Assembly (NCBI GenBank): GCA_002104985.1
Contig: MCGO01000069.1
Location: forward strand, 124,001 to 188,000
Source: Rhizoclosmatium globosum
Lineage: Eukaryota; Chytridiomycota; Chytridiomycetes; Chytridiales; Chytriomycetaceae
Direction of reading: 5' to 3'
DNA: 64,000 bases
A program made the position numbers and the translations under genes. Below are positions 31,401 to 41,951 of this stretch, in pieces. Numbering within the stretch: the stretch's first letter is position 1; each line of letters opens with the position of its first letter. The notes beneath the pieces are model-generated. The model did not search any database. It saw nothing but the letters and a program-made list of their open reading frames with translations, and had not been told where the DNA came from.

Positions 31401-32965
31401 TCGTGTAGGCAGACCATTTGTGGGTTGTCTCTTGTGATGAAGCGGGACGACGTTTGGGACATAACGGTGACGCTTTGAACGCAGATACAGCGTCGATCGC
31501 CTGCTGAGGCTTTGAAGGGTCGTTGATAAACACTTTTGATTCATACTCTCAGTTGGACACAAAGAAAGTAACCACACTTACCAGGCTGAGGAATACAAAT
31601 ACTCTTCCTGCCTGCCATTACAGCCGTCTCCCACTCCAAAAGCACATTATCGCCCCGCTTGTAACTCTGCTCCATCGCCGCCACAGCTCCCTCCGAAACC
31701 AACATTAACACACACCTCGAATTCTTGAGTCCTTGCACAAACCCGTCTCTCCAATCTTGTCCCTTCTTCAAACATTCCTTGTCCCAGTACACACGTACCT
31801 GTCGCGAGTTTCCGAATTCATCAAGTACGCGTTGTGTTGAGAGGCGGAAGTATAGTTCCATTGCGACGCGGGCGTCGGAGGCCACACGGTATGAGATGAA
31901 GAAGTCGTATGTTTCGGGAGAGAGGAACCAGCCACCGCATGCGGCTATAGAGGCTGTAGGGTCGTCTTCAAGGGCTTGGGCGTCTTGATTTGGCTGCAAT
32001 GTTGTGGTTGCTGCAGCAGAGAAGGAAGTGGAGGAAAGGGAGGCGTTGGGCGAAGTTAGGGCATTTTTGAAGCGATTGAGAACACTCGATGGGGGAATCG
32101 CAGGAACAGCAGGTGGCGGAGAAGTTATGTGGTTGGAATCAAGTGGAACAGGGGAGACAACAGAGCCTTTACGGATTCTTTTCATAATGTATCCTGATAT
32201 AGATGGACTCGATGAACGTGTATTGTCAAAGCTCTCTGGTCTTGCAGAACTAGCATTTGAAGTAGCAGAATCGACAAGCTCTTGTAATTTCTTATTTCTA
32301 CTCAGTAAGGTAAGGGATGTGTTGAGAATATGCAATAAATGAGGATACCTTGTCTCCAAAGAAAGAATTCGCTCCTTTAAGTCTGATATGGTCCTTTCTT
32401 TCTCCATCGCCTCCTTGTCTTTCACCAAAAGCACCTTCTCCAACTCCCGAATCTTCAGTTGGGCGTCCATCACCGACAGAAACTCTTCCTCGCTCAAATT
32501 CCTTGATATATTTACTTGAGAATAATTGAGAAGAATATTCTCCGCTTGCTTTAATGTGACAATGTATCCTGGGAGTCCCTTTTGGATACTCAAGTCCAAT
32601 TCAAACGGTTCACGATTCACGGTCCCAACTTCTTTAGCCGAATCCGACGGTTTGTCATCAGATCCAGCCTTTTGAAAGTAGTTTCTTTTAGCTTGGGACA
32701 TTGCGAGTCCCTTCAAATCTTGGCGAAGGTGAGCCTGTCAAAGTTGAATTAGTTCCCTCTTTATGATGTGATGTGAACACAAGCTTACGAGATCTTCTGC
32801 GATTGAAAGCGGAGCCAATCGTTCTAATTGAGTGTCTCCAGTTGTTGTATTTGGTGCAGCATCGTCCTCAGCATCATTATCGACCCAGACTTCGGCACTC
32901 CATACGGCATCAGGCTGAATTGGAGAAGTCCCAATCCACTTGAGACCGTCGCTTTTGGAAGTCAT
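28427..32965 (-). CDS. TIR-domain protein with coiled coil and ribonuclease-inhibitor-type LRRs
   Basis: Twelve exons, highest coordinate first: 32965-32789, 32734-31582, 31532-31092, 31037-30396, 30338-30123, 30074-29907, 29855-29766, 29712-29545, 29487-29227, 29172-28867, 28814-28614, 28566-28427. The sum is 3963 nt, 1320 residues, with all phases matching. An optional in-frame 51-nt intron may lie at 32348-32298. Order: leader, coiled coil about 147-215, Ser/Pro linker, TIR domain about 333-470 (YDFFISYRVASDARVAMEL; VRVYWDKECLKKGQDW; VLMLVSEGA; LLEWETAVM), a helical region, then LRRs (LTDLNLRGANV, LQKLNLSENDITDL, ISDLNLSGNDIS). The Glu in LLEWETA is the candidate NADase residue of TIR enzymes. 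No NB-ARC or NACHT motif is seen. Introns 2-11 are all phase 1 and every internal exon from 3 on is a multiple of three. Role in self/non-self sensing is inference. Confidence 0.75.
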
Positions 32966-33116
32966 TCAATTGGTGGTAAGATCAACCAGCCCCACTCCAT
33001 CTCTGCCATTCTTGTTGGAAAGACAATTTGCACTGCCACACGGGATAGCGGCAAGTCCGTTCTCATTTAATTTACTCATGATTTTATTTAAAAAAAAAAA
33101 AAAAAACTGATTGGAA

Positions 33117-33924
33117 TTATTCTACATAAAGATCTGATGCATAAAACCCATAGATATGCTGCAGTTGAAAGGGATCTAAGAATTGCCAAATAGCAAGCAC
33201 ATTACTTTTGACTTTGGTTTCTGGTATCGGAAAGAGAAGAATACCAAATATGATGGAACCATCTGGCATTGCCGTAACACCAAGTATCCTTAAGGCCAAG
33301 CGAAGACAAGCGGCTCTAAGGGACTTTCTGGGGGTAAATCTAGTTGCTTGCCTCCGCTTGATTCGTCCAAGTTGAAGACGAAGTTTCTTGGACTCCGGAG
33401 TACACTGTTCTTAGTATCCTCGCTGTAACTAATGACCTTGCCGCCAGAAATTGACAGGTTCCGGAGGTTTGAAAATGCTTGCGACTTGAAACAACTACTT
33501 CCTTCTGAACTCGAACGTAAATTGTAAGAGCGCCTCAAATTTCGAGCTGGTACCGAAATACGTCCAGAGTTTGCATTGGCTCATCATCTATTCCATACTG
33601 TCTTTGTTTCGAGTTCAAAACCAATAGTTCAGTCGCTTTATGGGGCAACCATCTGTAGCCTTATTCCGCCAAGTGATACTTCCAGATATTGGATAATGTG
33701 AGTTCTTTGATATGTGGCATCTTTATGTTGAGTATTTTTCCGGGTGACGAACTGAAATTACCGTCTTCCTGTCTCATTGGAAACGTTCTGGGACGACCGG
33801 ATATGTTGCTTCTCTCTTCCAAAATTGGCAGATGTATGGACATATCGACGGACTCGGTGCACATAATACAAGGATACTGGACACAATTATCGTGATTCTG
33901 AATAAATCGAATGCTTGCATTCAA
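33117..33924 (-). pseudogene. Broken coding region, downstream of the WD40 gene
   Basis: Coding-like sequence runs through several frames on the minus strand. Segment 1 (about 33924-33680) ends MPHIKELTLSNIWK. A 27-nt GT-AG segment (33679-33653) can be removed to continue WLPHKATELLVLNSKQRQYG and DDEP. One missing base near 33580 leads to ISVPARNLRRSYNL and SNLRNLSISGGKVISYSED; another missing base near 33295 leads from EPLVFAW to ALRILGVTAMPDGS and a stop at 33117. The start is not found: the open frame begins without an ATG. No family is recognised; the first part has an LRR-like rhythm. It is either a real gene damaged by two one-base errors or a decaying gene. Confidence 0.4.
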
Positions 33925-33953
33925 ACTTACTTTATTTCGTTACTGGAAAAGTG

Positions 33954-36290
33954 TTAAAGAGGAATCTGCTGCACGAAACCCTCCTGAGTACCCACACAAA
34001 CATAACTCAAATCCTTTGGAAACCGTACAGACATAATCCCCAAATTCAATACACGGATACGTCTCACAACGCTTCCATCTTTCGTGTTGAATATAATCAC
34101 GTTGTTGTCGAAGGATCCTGTGGCGAAATACTCTCCGTTTGGGCTGAAAGAAACGGTGCAGGCCCATGACGGGGCAAGTGAGACTTTGTATAGTTCATTT
34201 CCGGTGTTGATGTCAAACATTCGTATGAAGCTGTCTCGCGATGTTGTGAGGATGTAATTGGGGCGTGCGAGAGCAACGTCGAGGATGTAATCTCTGTGGT
34301 CTTCGATTGTCCGCTTTGGGGAATAGACTCGACTGTTTGCTACGAATTTGATGTCCCAGATATAAATCTAGAGCACAAATGTAAGCTTACGTTGCAACCA
34401 CAGAACTCACCTTGTGATCCAATCCGGCACTCACAATAAACCTCCCATCCGGTGAAAACCTCACGACCTTCACCCACCGCGTATGCTTCTTAATAACTGC
34501 CACACAACTCCCCTTATCAAAGTCCCATAACCTAACCGTCCCATCCATCGACCCACTCACAACATACTTCCGATCCACCGTCACATCACAACTCATCACA
34601 CTATCCGTATGCCCCGTCAAAGTCCGTTCACAACTCGCGCTCTGCGAATTCCAAATCTTGATTGTCCGATCGAAACTCGAAGACACAATATGCGTGTCGT
34701 CCTTTGTGAAATGCACATCTGTTATGACGGACTTGTGCCCCGCGTATTGCGACAGACATATATGGTTATTAGAAGCGCGGAGGTCGTGGATCCGGATAAG
34801 ACAGTCGTACCCGCCACTAAGCCACAGACTGCTATCAAACGCAGAATACTGGCACGACTTGACGCCCTCCTTATGCGCCGCGACGAAATTGGGGAATAGG
34901 AAGATATCGCATGCTGTGAAGAGGTCGTGCACGAGTTCCATCTTTCGAGCGAGGGCTTTGAGTTTCCCGCGCGGGTTCTTTGTTGGTGATGTGCGTCCGA
35001 TTTCGATTATTTGTTTCATGCTTGCGCGGAGGGAGGGTGGGTCGCGGAGGTCGTGTAGGGTTATGGAGGGGAGTTCGCGGTTCAGGAGGTCCCAGACTGT
35101 TTTGAGGGAGTTGGAGACGAATTCGGAGGAGAGGTCGTGCGAGATTGTCATGAATTTTGAGTGCACGTCTTTTAGGTTGAGGACTTCGGCTAGGGCGAGG
35201 CAGAGGATTACGTTTGAGGCGCATACCTTTTTTGGGTGTGTTTGTTAATAGGTTGGATGGAGGGACAAGGGTTTTAGTCACCAATAGGTAATCCAAGGAT
35301 CTGTTGACGGCGGCATAACAAAGTAAGACATCTCGTTGCATTCCTAACTTGATGTCGTATTCCGTTGGACCATCCTGCAAGAGTCCTCGTCGAGGTGGTG
35401 GTGGATTAATGGATGATCCACTGTTTGAGTTGAATTCAAACCCCTTTGGTGGAGTCTGACCTCCAGGCAGTGGTGTGATTCCACTGCCAGGTTTCTTGTT
35501 GTCGGTTTCACTGGCAGGAGTTGAGGCTCGAGAACTGTGGGTGGTTGTCGGGGGTTGCGGAGTTTGAGGCGTTGTGCCTTGATCCTGAGAGTCGCTCCTT
35601 TCTCCAACAGCTAAGGCATCATTTTTCTTCACGATAAGGCCGTCTGCTTCACGTTTCTGGTGGAGCTCGTCGTAAGACCCCAGTAGATCGTCGTCGCCGA
35701 TTGGAATCTCTTCCACATTCTTTTCGTGTTTCCACACCTCCTCCTTTTTCTTGTCATCTTCTTGATCTTCTTTTTCGTCTTGCTTGTTGGTCATTGTTGC
35801 GAGTCCTTGCCCGATTCGTGGTGTCATTTCCTGATTGAACCCAATATTAGTATGGTTTGAAAGCACAAAGGAAAAGAAAGTTACTTCGACTGTCAGGTAA
35901 CATCTCTTGAGTAGTCTGCGACTGATACCAAACAAAGTCTCGAAAGTACGCAGAATCCGTTCACACTCTGTCTTGTCTCCAGATTCATTGAGGTTAATGT
36001 CTCTTGCGACTCGCTTCAAAGAAAACTCTTCCGCATCATCTTCTCCTTCCGTTTCTACTGCTGCATTTGAGACATCCCATCCATACAGCCAATCACACAA
36101 TTGATGGTATGCTATAATCAAGGATGTTCAGCTACGCTTCAGTTATTATTTTGAGTGGAGGGTAAAATCGATGAAGATGCCCTTGAAGAATAATTTCCGC
36201 TTCTTCGCTATCTTTGCAGGCTTCAGCATCGTCGACATTGGTGAGTCTTGTTTTGGACTCTTTTGGAGCTACTTTAAACCCCGTCATCAT
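33954..36290 (-). CDS. Seven-bladed WD40 protein with a long acidic N-terminal region
   Basis: Exons: about 36290-36136, 36111-35885, 35830-35282, 35226-34411 and 34367-33954. The last three joints are clean (CYLTVEEMTPRIG; LDYLLVCASNVIL; LDHKIYIWDI), with a good branch site (TACTAAT) in the intron at 35884-35831. The first joint is unresolved: exon 1 (MMTGFKVAPKESKTRL then ILQGHLHRFYPPLKIITEA) and exon 2 (YHQLCDWLYGWDVSNA) fit as neighbours in content, but the 24-nt GT-AG gap between them leaves the phase off by one. The C-terminal half has seven WD40 repeats (HIVSSSFDRTIKIWN, YVVSGSMDGTVRLWD, FIVSAGLDHKIYIWD and others), enough for one propeller. The middle is acidic and Pro/Ser-rich. Likely a scaffold; partner unknown. 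Confidence 0.65.
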
Positions 36291-37429
36291 CCAACCATTA
36301 TTTCTCATTTTCAGATTTGCTCGTCATCGAAATCCATCATAAATCGATCACTCAAAGCACCGCTCCATAGATCACCACACACTTCACTGGTACTTTGACA
36401 ATGTCCCTCAATGTTCACACGTACCCGACCTATAGTCAGCGCGATCGGGATCCCCTCTCGAATGGAAAGATTTTATCGCTGTCTTCAGATTTTTGTTTTC
36501 GCGGGGCCTGAAGGACTTATAAAAGTGCTTTAGGATCTGAACGTTTAACTTGTCAGCTATTGTTTCGAGTTCGATGAGACTGCAGCAGAAGAATAGAATA
36601 GAAGAATATTGTAGTAAGTTATGGGTATTAAGAAGTGGGTTGGGTCGCGTACCTTTTAAGACTCTCTGGCATATGAGGTGGGTTGTTGGAGTTTGTCAGA
36701 TTTCACCTCAAGAAGAAAGGGGTGGGATAAGTATAACTATGATTTGTTTAGCTATAGAATTCGATCTACTCTTGAAGAAAGAGAACGAACTGGGTTCCAA
36801 CTTCCAACCTAAAGGCGAACAAGAAAGAGCAAACCCCACCGTGAACGATCAAAACCAAATGCATGCAATTAATCCAATTTAACTAAAGCCCCCAAGCCAA
36901 AAAAGAAGACAAAGAGAGTTAAGCAGTAACAGTGTTATGTTGTTAGTTTGCCTCTGTTTGGCCAATTTTTTCCTTGTCCCAACGTGTACGTTCTCACCAC
37001 GGCCCATCCCACCACCACCCACCGCATCAGACATCATCAAACACTCGAAATCGACAGAGTCGCATCGTATTTGAATCGAGGAAGTGCGTTGACGAAGCTG
37101 TGATGGACTGATGAAGGAGGGAGGGACATCTCGTTTTGTGTGTGAATTGAGGGACATGTCGCTTTGAACAACGTCAACTTCCTCTTGCTTTGCCTGGCCC
37201 AGACTGGATTGGAGTCGATTGGATTGGATTGCATCAAATCGATGAAGCTGGATTCAACTGGCCACAATCACCCACTCGAAACCAATACCTCAACTCGCTC
37301 CAACCAGAACCCACTTCAGCCAACCTTCTCGAATCCTCAAACCAAACACCCACCTTCTCTGATCGACTGGATCAACACCGAATCGCTAAACCGAATCCTT
37401 CCCAAAAAAACAAAAACAGATTCTAAAAG
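36291..37429. other. Intergenic between the divergent WD40 and RPL13 genes
   Basis: About 1.1 kb, the shared upstream region of two divergent genes. Pyrimidine-rich and CAAC-rich tracts at 37260-37429 precede the RPL13 ATG, as is common for ribosomal protein promoters. Small frames on either strand have no support. Confidence 0.4.
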
Positions 37430-38239
37430 ATGAAGCACAACAACGTCTTGCCCAACCAGCACTTCCGCAAGGGATGGCAAACTCGCGTCAAGACCTGGTT
37501 CAACCAGCCAGGTGCCAAGAAGACCAGAAGAGTAAACAGAATCAAAAAGGCTGCCCAGATTGCTCCTCGTCCTGTCGACGGTCTCCTCCGCCCTGCCATC
37601 CGTGCTCCAACTGTTAGATACAACTTGAAGCTCAGAGCCGGTCGTGGTTTCTCCCTTGACGAGCTCAAGGTGTGTGTTCACTCTCTTTTTTGTTGGATTA
37701 CTGTTGTCGGAAGTGGTTGGAAGAGTCGTGGAGCTGGATGGAGGAACGAAGGTTTCAATGGATCCAACTCAGTCACCGACTATACCATCTCAATAGCAAT
37801 CCCTGCAAATGAATCAGTCAGAAAACTAATCATTTACCCTCCATACTAGCTCGCTGGAATCAACCGCAAGCAGGCCAAGACCATCGGAATCTCTGTCGAC
37901 CACCGCAGAAAGAACCGTTCCGTCGAGGGTATGCAAACCAACGTTGCCCGTCTCATTGAATACAAGTCCAAGTTGGTCCTCTTCCCACGCAAGGCCAACA
38001 AGCCAAAGAAGGGTGACTCTGCTGCCGCTGACCTTGCCGCTGCCACCCAGGTCTCCCTCGGTGCCGTCTTGCCTGTCGTCCAACCAGCCCAGACTGACCT
38101 CAAGAGAAAGATTGACGGTGCCCAAACTGCTAACGCTTACTACACTCTCCGTATCGCTCGTTCTGACGCTAAGCTTAAGGGTGTTCGTGAGGCTCGTGCC
38201 AAGGCTGCCGCTGAGGAGGAGAAGGCCAAGCAGAAGTAA
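37430..38239 (+). CDS. RPL13: 60S ribosomal protein eL13
   Basis: Two exons, 37430-37669 and 37850-38239, 209 residues. Start [17 protein letters not shown] and the blocks [35 protein letters not shown] and [20 protein letters not shown] are diagnostic of eL13 of the large ribosomal subunit. The C-terminal Lys/Ala/Glu-rich helix ([13 protein letters not shown]) is normal. The intron is 180 nt, longer than most introns here; ribosomal-protein introns are often long, and no box C/D or H/ACA snoRNA is evident in it. The 3' end and about 130 bases beyond it are repeated in tandem downstream. Codon use is strongly biased to C-ending codons, as expected for a highly expressed gene. Confidence 0.97.
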
Positions 38240-38885
38240 ACGTGCTATTACCGCTTTGGAATCAATAAAGCATTTCGTGTGTTAATTTTAGTCAATCTGT
38301 TTGTTTTCATGTGTTTTATAGATGCATTTTATTTGAGAGATACCGCACAGTCTCTGCCCGTGTCACTAACGCTAAGCTTACAGGTGTTTGTGAGGCTCGT
38401 ACCAAATCTGTACTAAGGAAGAGAAGGCTAAGCAGAAGTAAACGTGCTATTACCGCTTTGGAATCAATAAAGCATTTCGTGTGTTAATTTTAGTCAACCT
38501 GTTTGTTTTCATGTGTTTTATAGATGCATTTTATTTGAGAGATACTACACAGTCTCTGCCCGTGTCACTCTCACTAAGCTTAAGGGTGTTCGTGAGGCTC
38601 GTGCAAAGGCTGCCGCTGAGGAGGAGAAGGCCAAGCAAAAGTAAACGTGCTATTACCGCTTTGGAATCAATAAAGCATTTCGTGTGTTAATTTTAGTCAA
38701 TCTGTTTGTTTTCATGTGTTTTATAGATGCATTTTATTTGAGAGATACCGCACAGTCTCTGCCCGTGTCGCTAACGCTAAGCTTAAGTGTGTTTGTGAGA
38801 CTCGTGCAAAGGCTGCCGCTGAGGAGGAGAAGGCCAAGCAGAAGTAAACCTTTGGAATCAACACAGCATTTTGTGTGTTAATTTT
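38169..38885 (+). repeat. Tandem array of RPL13 3' ends
   Basis: A unit of about 202 bases consists of the last about 24 codons of RPL13, the stop codon and the 3' flank with AATAAAG. It occurs at 38169-38370 (in the gene itself), 38371-38572, 38573-38775 and, cut short, 38776-38885. Copy 3 still reads [19 protein letters not shown] and a stop in frame; copy 2 has deletions and has lost the frame, copy 4 has changes such as GVCET. The copies have no start or upstream exon. Four successive polyadenylation-type signals (AATAAAGCATTTCGTG) result, the last altered. Confidence 0.9.
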
Positions 38886-39309
38886 AATCAAACATTTGAT
38901 GATTTTTCTTTCAAATTGACATTTTAAAAGATTGGTTCTCATGTCTCTGTGATTCAGTTGAGTTTGTTTATTGGATTGGACAAGGGAGGGTTCAGACAAC
39001 TAATCCATGATAAATAATGGGCTACAAGAGTAAAGGCTTGTTTTGGGGACGCGTTGCTGATCTCAGCTAAGTCACAATGACAACTACTCAGGGACAATAT
39101 TGTTTAACTACCAGAACCTTCTTCCTTCAACAACTACAACTGCAAAGGTTCTGGTTGTTACTGGTGGTAGTGATACAGCTGTTCCAACACCATCAGTGAG
39201 TTCCAAATCATGGATGTGGAAGTGTTGATGCATTAAACACTTCCACAAGTGCATTAAGTGTTCCAATTGTTTCTGCTTTTATTGCCTCATTTTTTGATTG
39301 AGTGTTAAT
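38886..39309. other. Intergenic between RPL13 array and kinase-Sel1 gene
   Basis: About 420 bases between two convergent genes. No gene is seen. A short repeated motif (CAACTAC, GGTTCTGGTTG, AAGTGTTCCA) gives weak local repetition at 39100-39270. Confidence 0.35.
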
Positions 39310-41613
39310 TTAAGCTGCAAGAAGTACTCCTTCCATCTTGTCCAGCAGTTCCCCTTCATCTGAAAAATTATTTGACCTCTGCAAGCTCGTTCTTTTGATA
39401 ACATTCGCCAAATGATGTATGCCTTTTTCATACCCTTGATCTACAGCCTTTTGAAACCAACTTACAGCTTGATTGTAGTCTTGAGTAACTCCATGACCCA
39501 TCTCAAAACAGGCACCCAAGTTTACTTGAGCTTGTGCGTTCCCTTGGTTGGCAGACTTTTGATACCACTGCACTGCTTCAGCAAAATCTTGAGGCACTCC
39601 AAAGCCTTTTTCGTAACAGATTCCCAAGTGAACTTGAGCCAGTGCATTCCCTTGGTCAGCAGACTTTTGAAACCAGTGCACTGCTTCAGCATAATCTTGA
39701 GGAACTCCTTTGCCATAATAGTAACAGAACCCCAAATTGCCCTGCGCATCAGCATTTCCTTGATAAGCAGACTTTTGATACCCGCTCACAGCTTCAGCAT
39801 AATCTTGAGGCACTCCTTGGGCGTAAAAGTAACAGTTCCCCAAATTCTTCTGTGCCTCTGCATTCCCTTGGTCAGCAGACTTCTGATACCAGCGTATAGC
39901 TTCAGCACAATCTTGAGGCACTCCCTGCCCATTCTTGTAACAAACCCCCAAGTTGTACTGTGCCTCTGCATTCCCTTGATCAGCAGACTTCTGATACCAC
40001 TGCACAGCTTCAACATAATCTTGAGGCACTCCAAAGCCTTTATCGTAACAAAATCCCAAGTGAACTTGAGCCAGTGCATTCCCTTGGTCAGCAGACTTTT
40101 GATACCAGCACACAGCCTCAGCATAATCTTGAGACACTCCTTGGCCATGCAGGTAACAGATCCCCAAGTTGACTTGAGCATGTGGGTTTCCTTGGTCGGC
40201 AGACTTCCGATACAAGCGTACAGCTTCTGAATAATCTTGAAACACTCCATGGCCATATCTGTAACAGAACCCCAAGTTGTTCTGAGCCTGTGCATTCCTT
40301 TGGTCAGCAGACTTCTGATACCAGTACACAGCTTCATCAAAATCTTGAGATACTCGAGGCCCTTCATAAAAATAGTCCCCCAAACTGTTTTGAGCCACAG
40401 CATTCCCTAGTTCAGCAGACTTTTGATACCAATGCATAGCTTCTACAAAGTTTTTTGGAACCCCTTGGCCCTTTTCATAACAACACCCCAAAAATAATTG
40501 GCAGTAAGCGTCTCCTTCATTAGCTGGTGGGGTAAAGAGTTCCACTGCCTTTCTGTATTCCTTTTTTCCATAAAAGTATATTCCTGAGGACATCAACTCT
40601 TTATGATCTATGTAAATTAATTAAACTGATTAACAATTTTAACTGAATAATGGATGTCACTTACTGTGGTTTTTAGGATGAATAACAGTCCAAGCTTCAA
40701 CATCTAAAATGATTGTTGCAAACTTTGGTCTGTAATCAGGGTCCTGGCTCCAACAGCTTTCAATCAGGTCCCACAATCCATCTGCTACAACATCCACAGG
40801 CTGAGAATAATCTTTAGTTCCATACCGATCTGGCCGGCTACCATTCCTTATCCATGATTCCACAATACATGGTTTCTCAATCATTTCCTTGCCCTCAAAA
40901 GGCCAGTGTCGTGTGAGGATAAAATACATTGCCATTCCGAAACTGAAGACGTCGTATTCAGAGGACGGCTTATATCCCACCACGTATGCCTCTGGAGGGG
41001 TGAAAGAGCTATGACTAGTTGTTGGGAGCTTGTCCTTTGAGTATGTTGTGTGAAGGGAGAGGCTTAGGGAAAGGCTTGAAGGCAATCCAAAGTCTGCGAG
41101 GACGGCTTTCTGGGATGTTATGTCTGAACGCGTAGTTTGTGTAAGTGAGGTTGTGTTTGATTTGTTTAACAGTTAAGGGTAGTACGCACCAAGCAGGATA
41201 TTATCGGGCTTCAGATTGCGATGGATAACAGGTGGATCTTGTGAATGCAAGTAATCTAGAGCATGGGCAGTATCAAGGAGCCACTTGTTTCGAGTGGCAA
41301 CTGTGGGAGGCAGGTTTTCGCGTATGGCATCGTACACACTCTTTCCAAGGCGGTCGAATACAAGGACCGGATCTCCTGTAACTAGATCAACATTTTGTCC
41401 CCAGAAAAGTATAATGTTTGGATGGCGAAGTTGGGCACCCATCGCTGCCTCTTTCTCAATTGCTTGGAGTAGTTCAGATCCATCCTTCCCGGCCACTTTC
41501 TTGAAAGTCTTGATCGCAACTTGGCTGGTCTTGTATGTTCCTGCACATACTACGCTGTAGGCCCCTTCGCCGAGGATGTTGTTGCGATCAACCGTAACTA
41601 TGGGTTTTAGCAT
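39310..41613 (-). CDS. Protein kinase-like domain fused to about ten Sel1 repeats
   Basis: Three exons, 41613-41190, 41123-40665 and 40607-39310; phases match (ILLDITSQKAVLADFGLP; NHNHKELMSSGIYFYGK); 726 residues. The ATG at 41613 is the first in frame. Kinase region 1-300: Gly loop GEGAYSVV 15-22, VAIK Lys at 35, catalytic-loop HRNLKPDNILL with Asn at 133 where an active kinase has Asp, DFG at 152-154, APE-like TPPEAY, FSFGMAMYFIL, and PDYRPKFATI (helix I Arg). The rest is ten Sel1 repeats of 36 residues (WYQKSADQGNAEAQYNLG, CYKNGQGVPQDCAEA). Sel1 repeats bind proteins. The HRN change points to a pseudokinase or a weak enzyme. Kinase-Sel1 fusions are numerous in some early-diverging fungi, where their ligands are unknown. 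Confidence 0.9.
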
Positions 41614-41951
41614 TTGCAACAGCGATTAATCACACTCAAATTTTTAGATGACAACCAATCAGTCAAACTAAAATGGCTTATGTAGAGGGATGAAGAAGAT
41701 GAGTTGTTCATATTATTAACCTTCATGTAGAAAACAGCGACGTGATTACACAGCTCGAATTATTCATTTTGAATAAAACAAGACGGTACATATCAACCAA
41801 TCGATTACATTGATTACTAAGGATTTGGGACCCGCATGACGTTTGGCGATTAGAGCCATTCAATCGTAAGTGCATACTCCAATCACCAAATCAACACCAT
41901 GGCAGCTACCACGCTCCTTTTTTCGAGTGCTAAAGACGTGTATCCTAACAG

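Noticed and set aside
36178..36398. Plus-strand frame with a hydrophobic start, opposite the first exon of the WD40 gene
   Set aside because: It overlaps minus-strand coding sequence (the MMTGFKVAPKES exon), has no domain and is best explained as its antisense.
37670..37849. Possible snoRNA inside the 180-nt RPL13 intron
   Set aside because: Ribosomal-protein introns often host snoRNAs, but no paired C (RTGATGA) and D (CTGA) boxes or H/ACA signature could be found.
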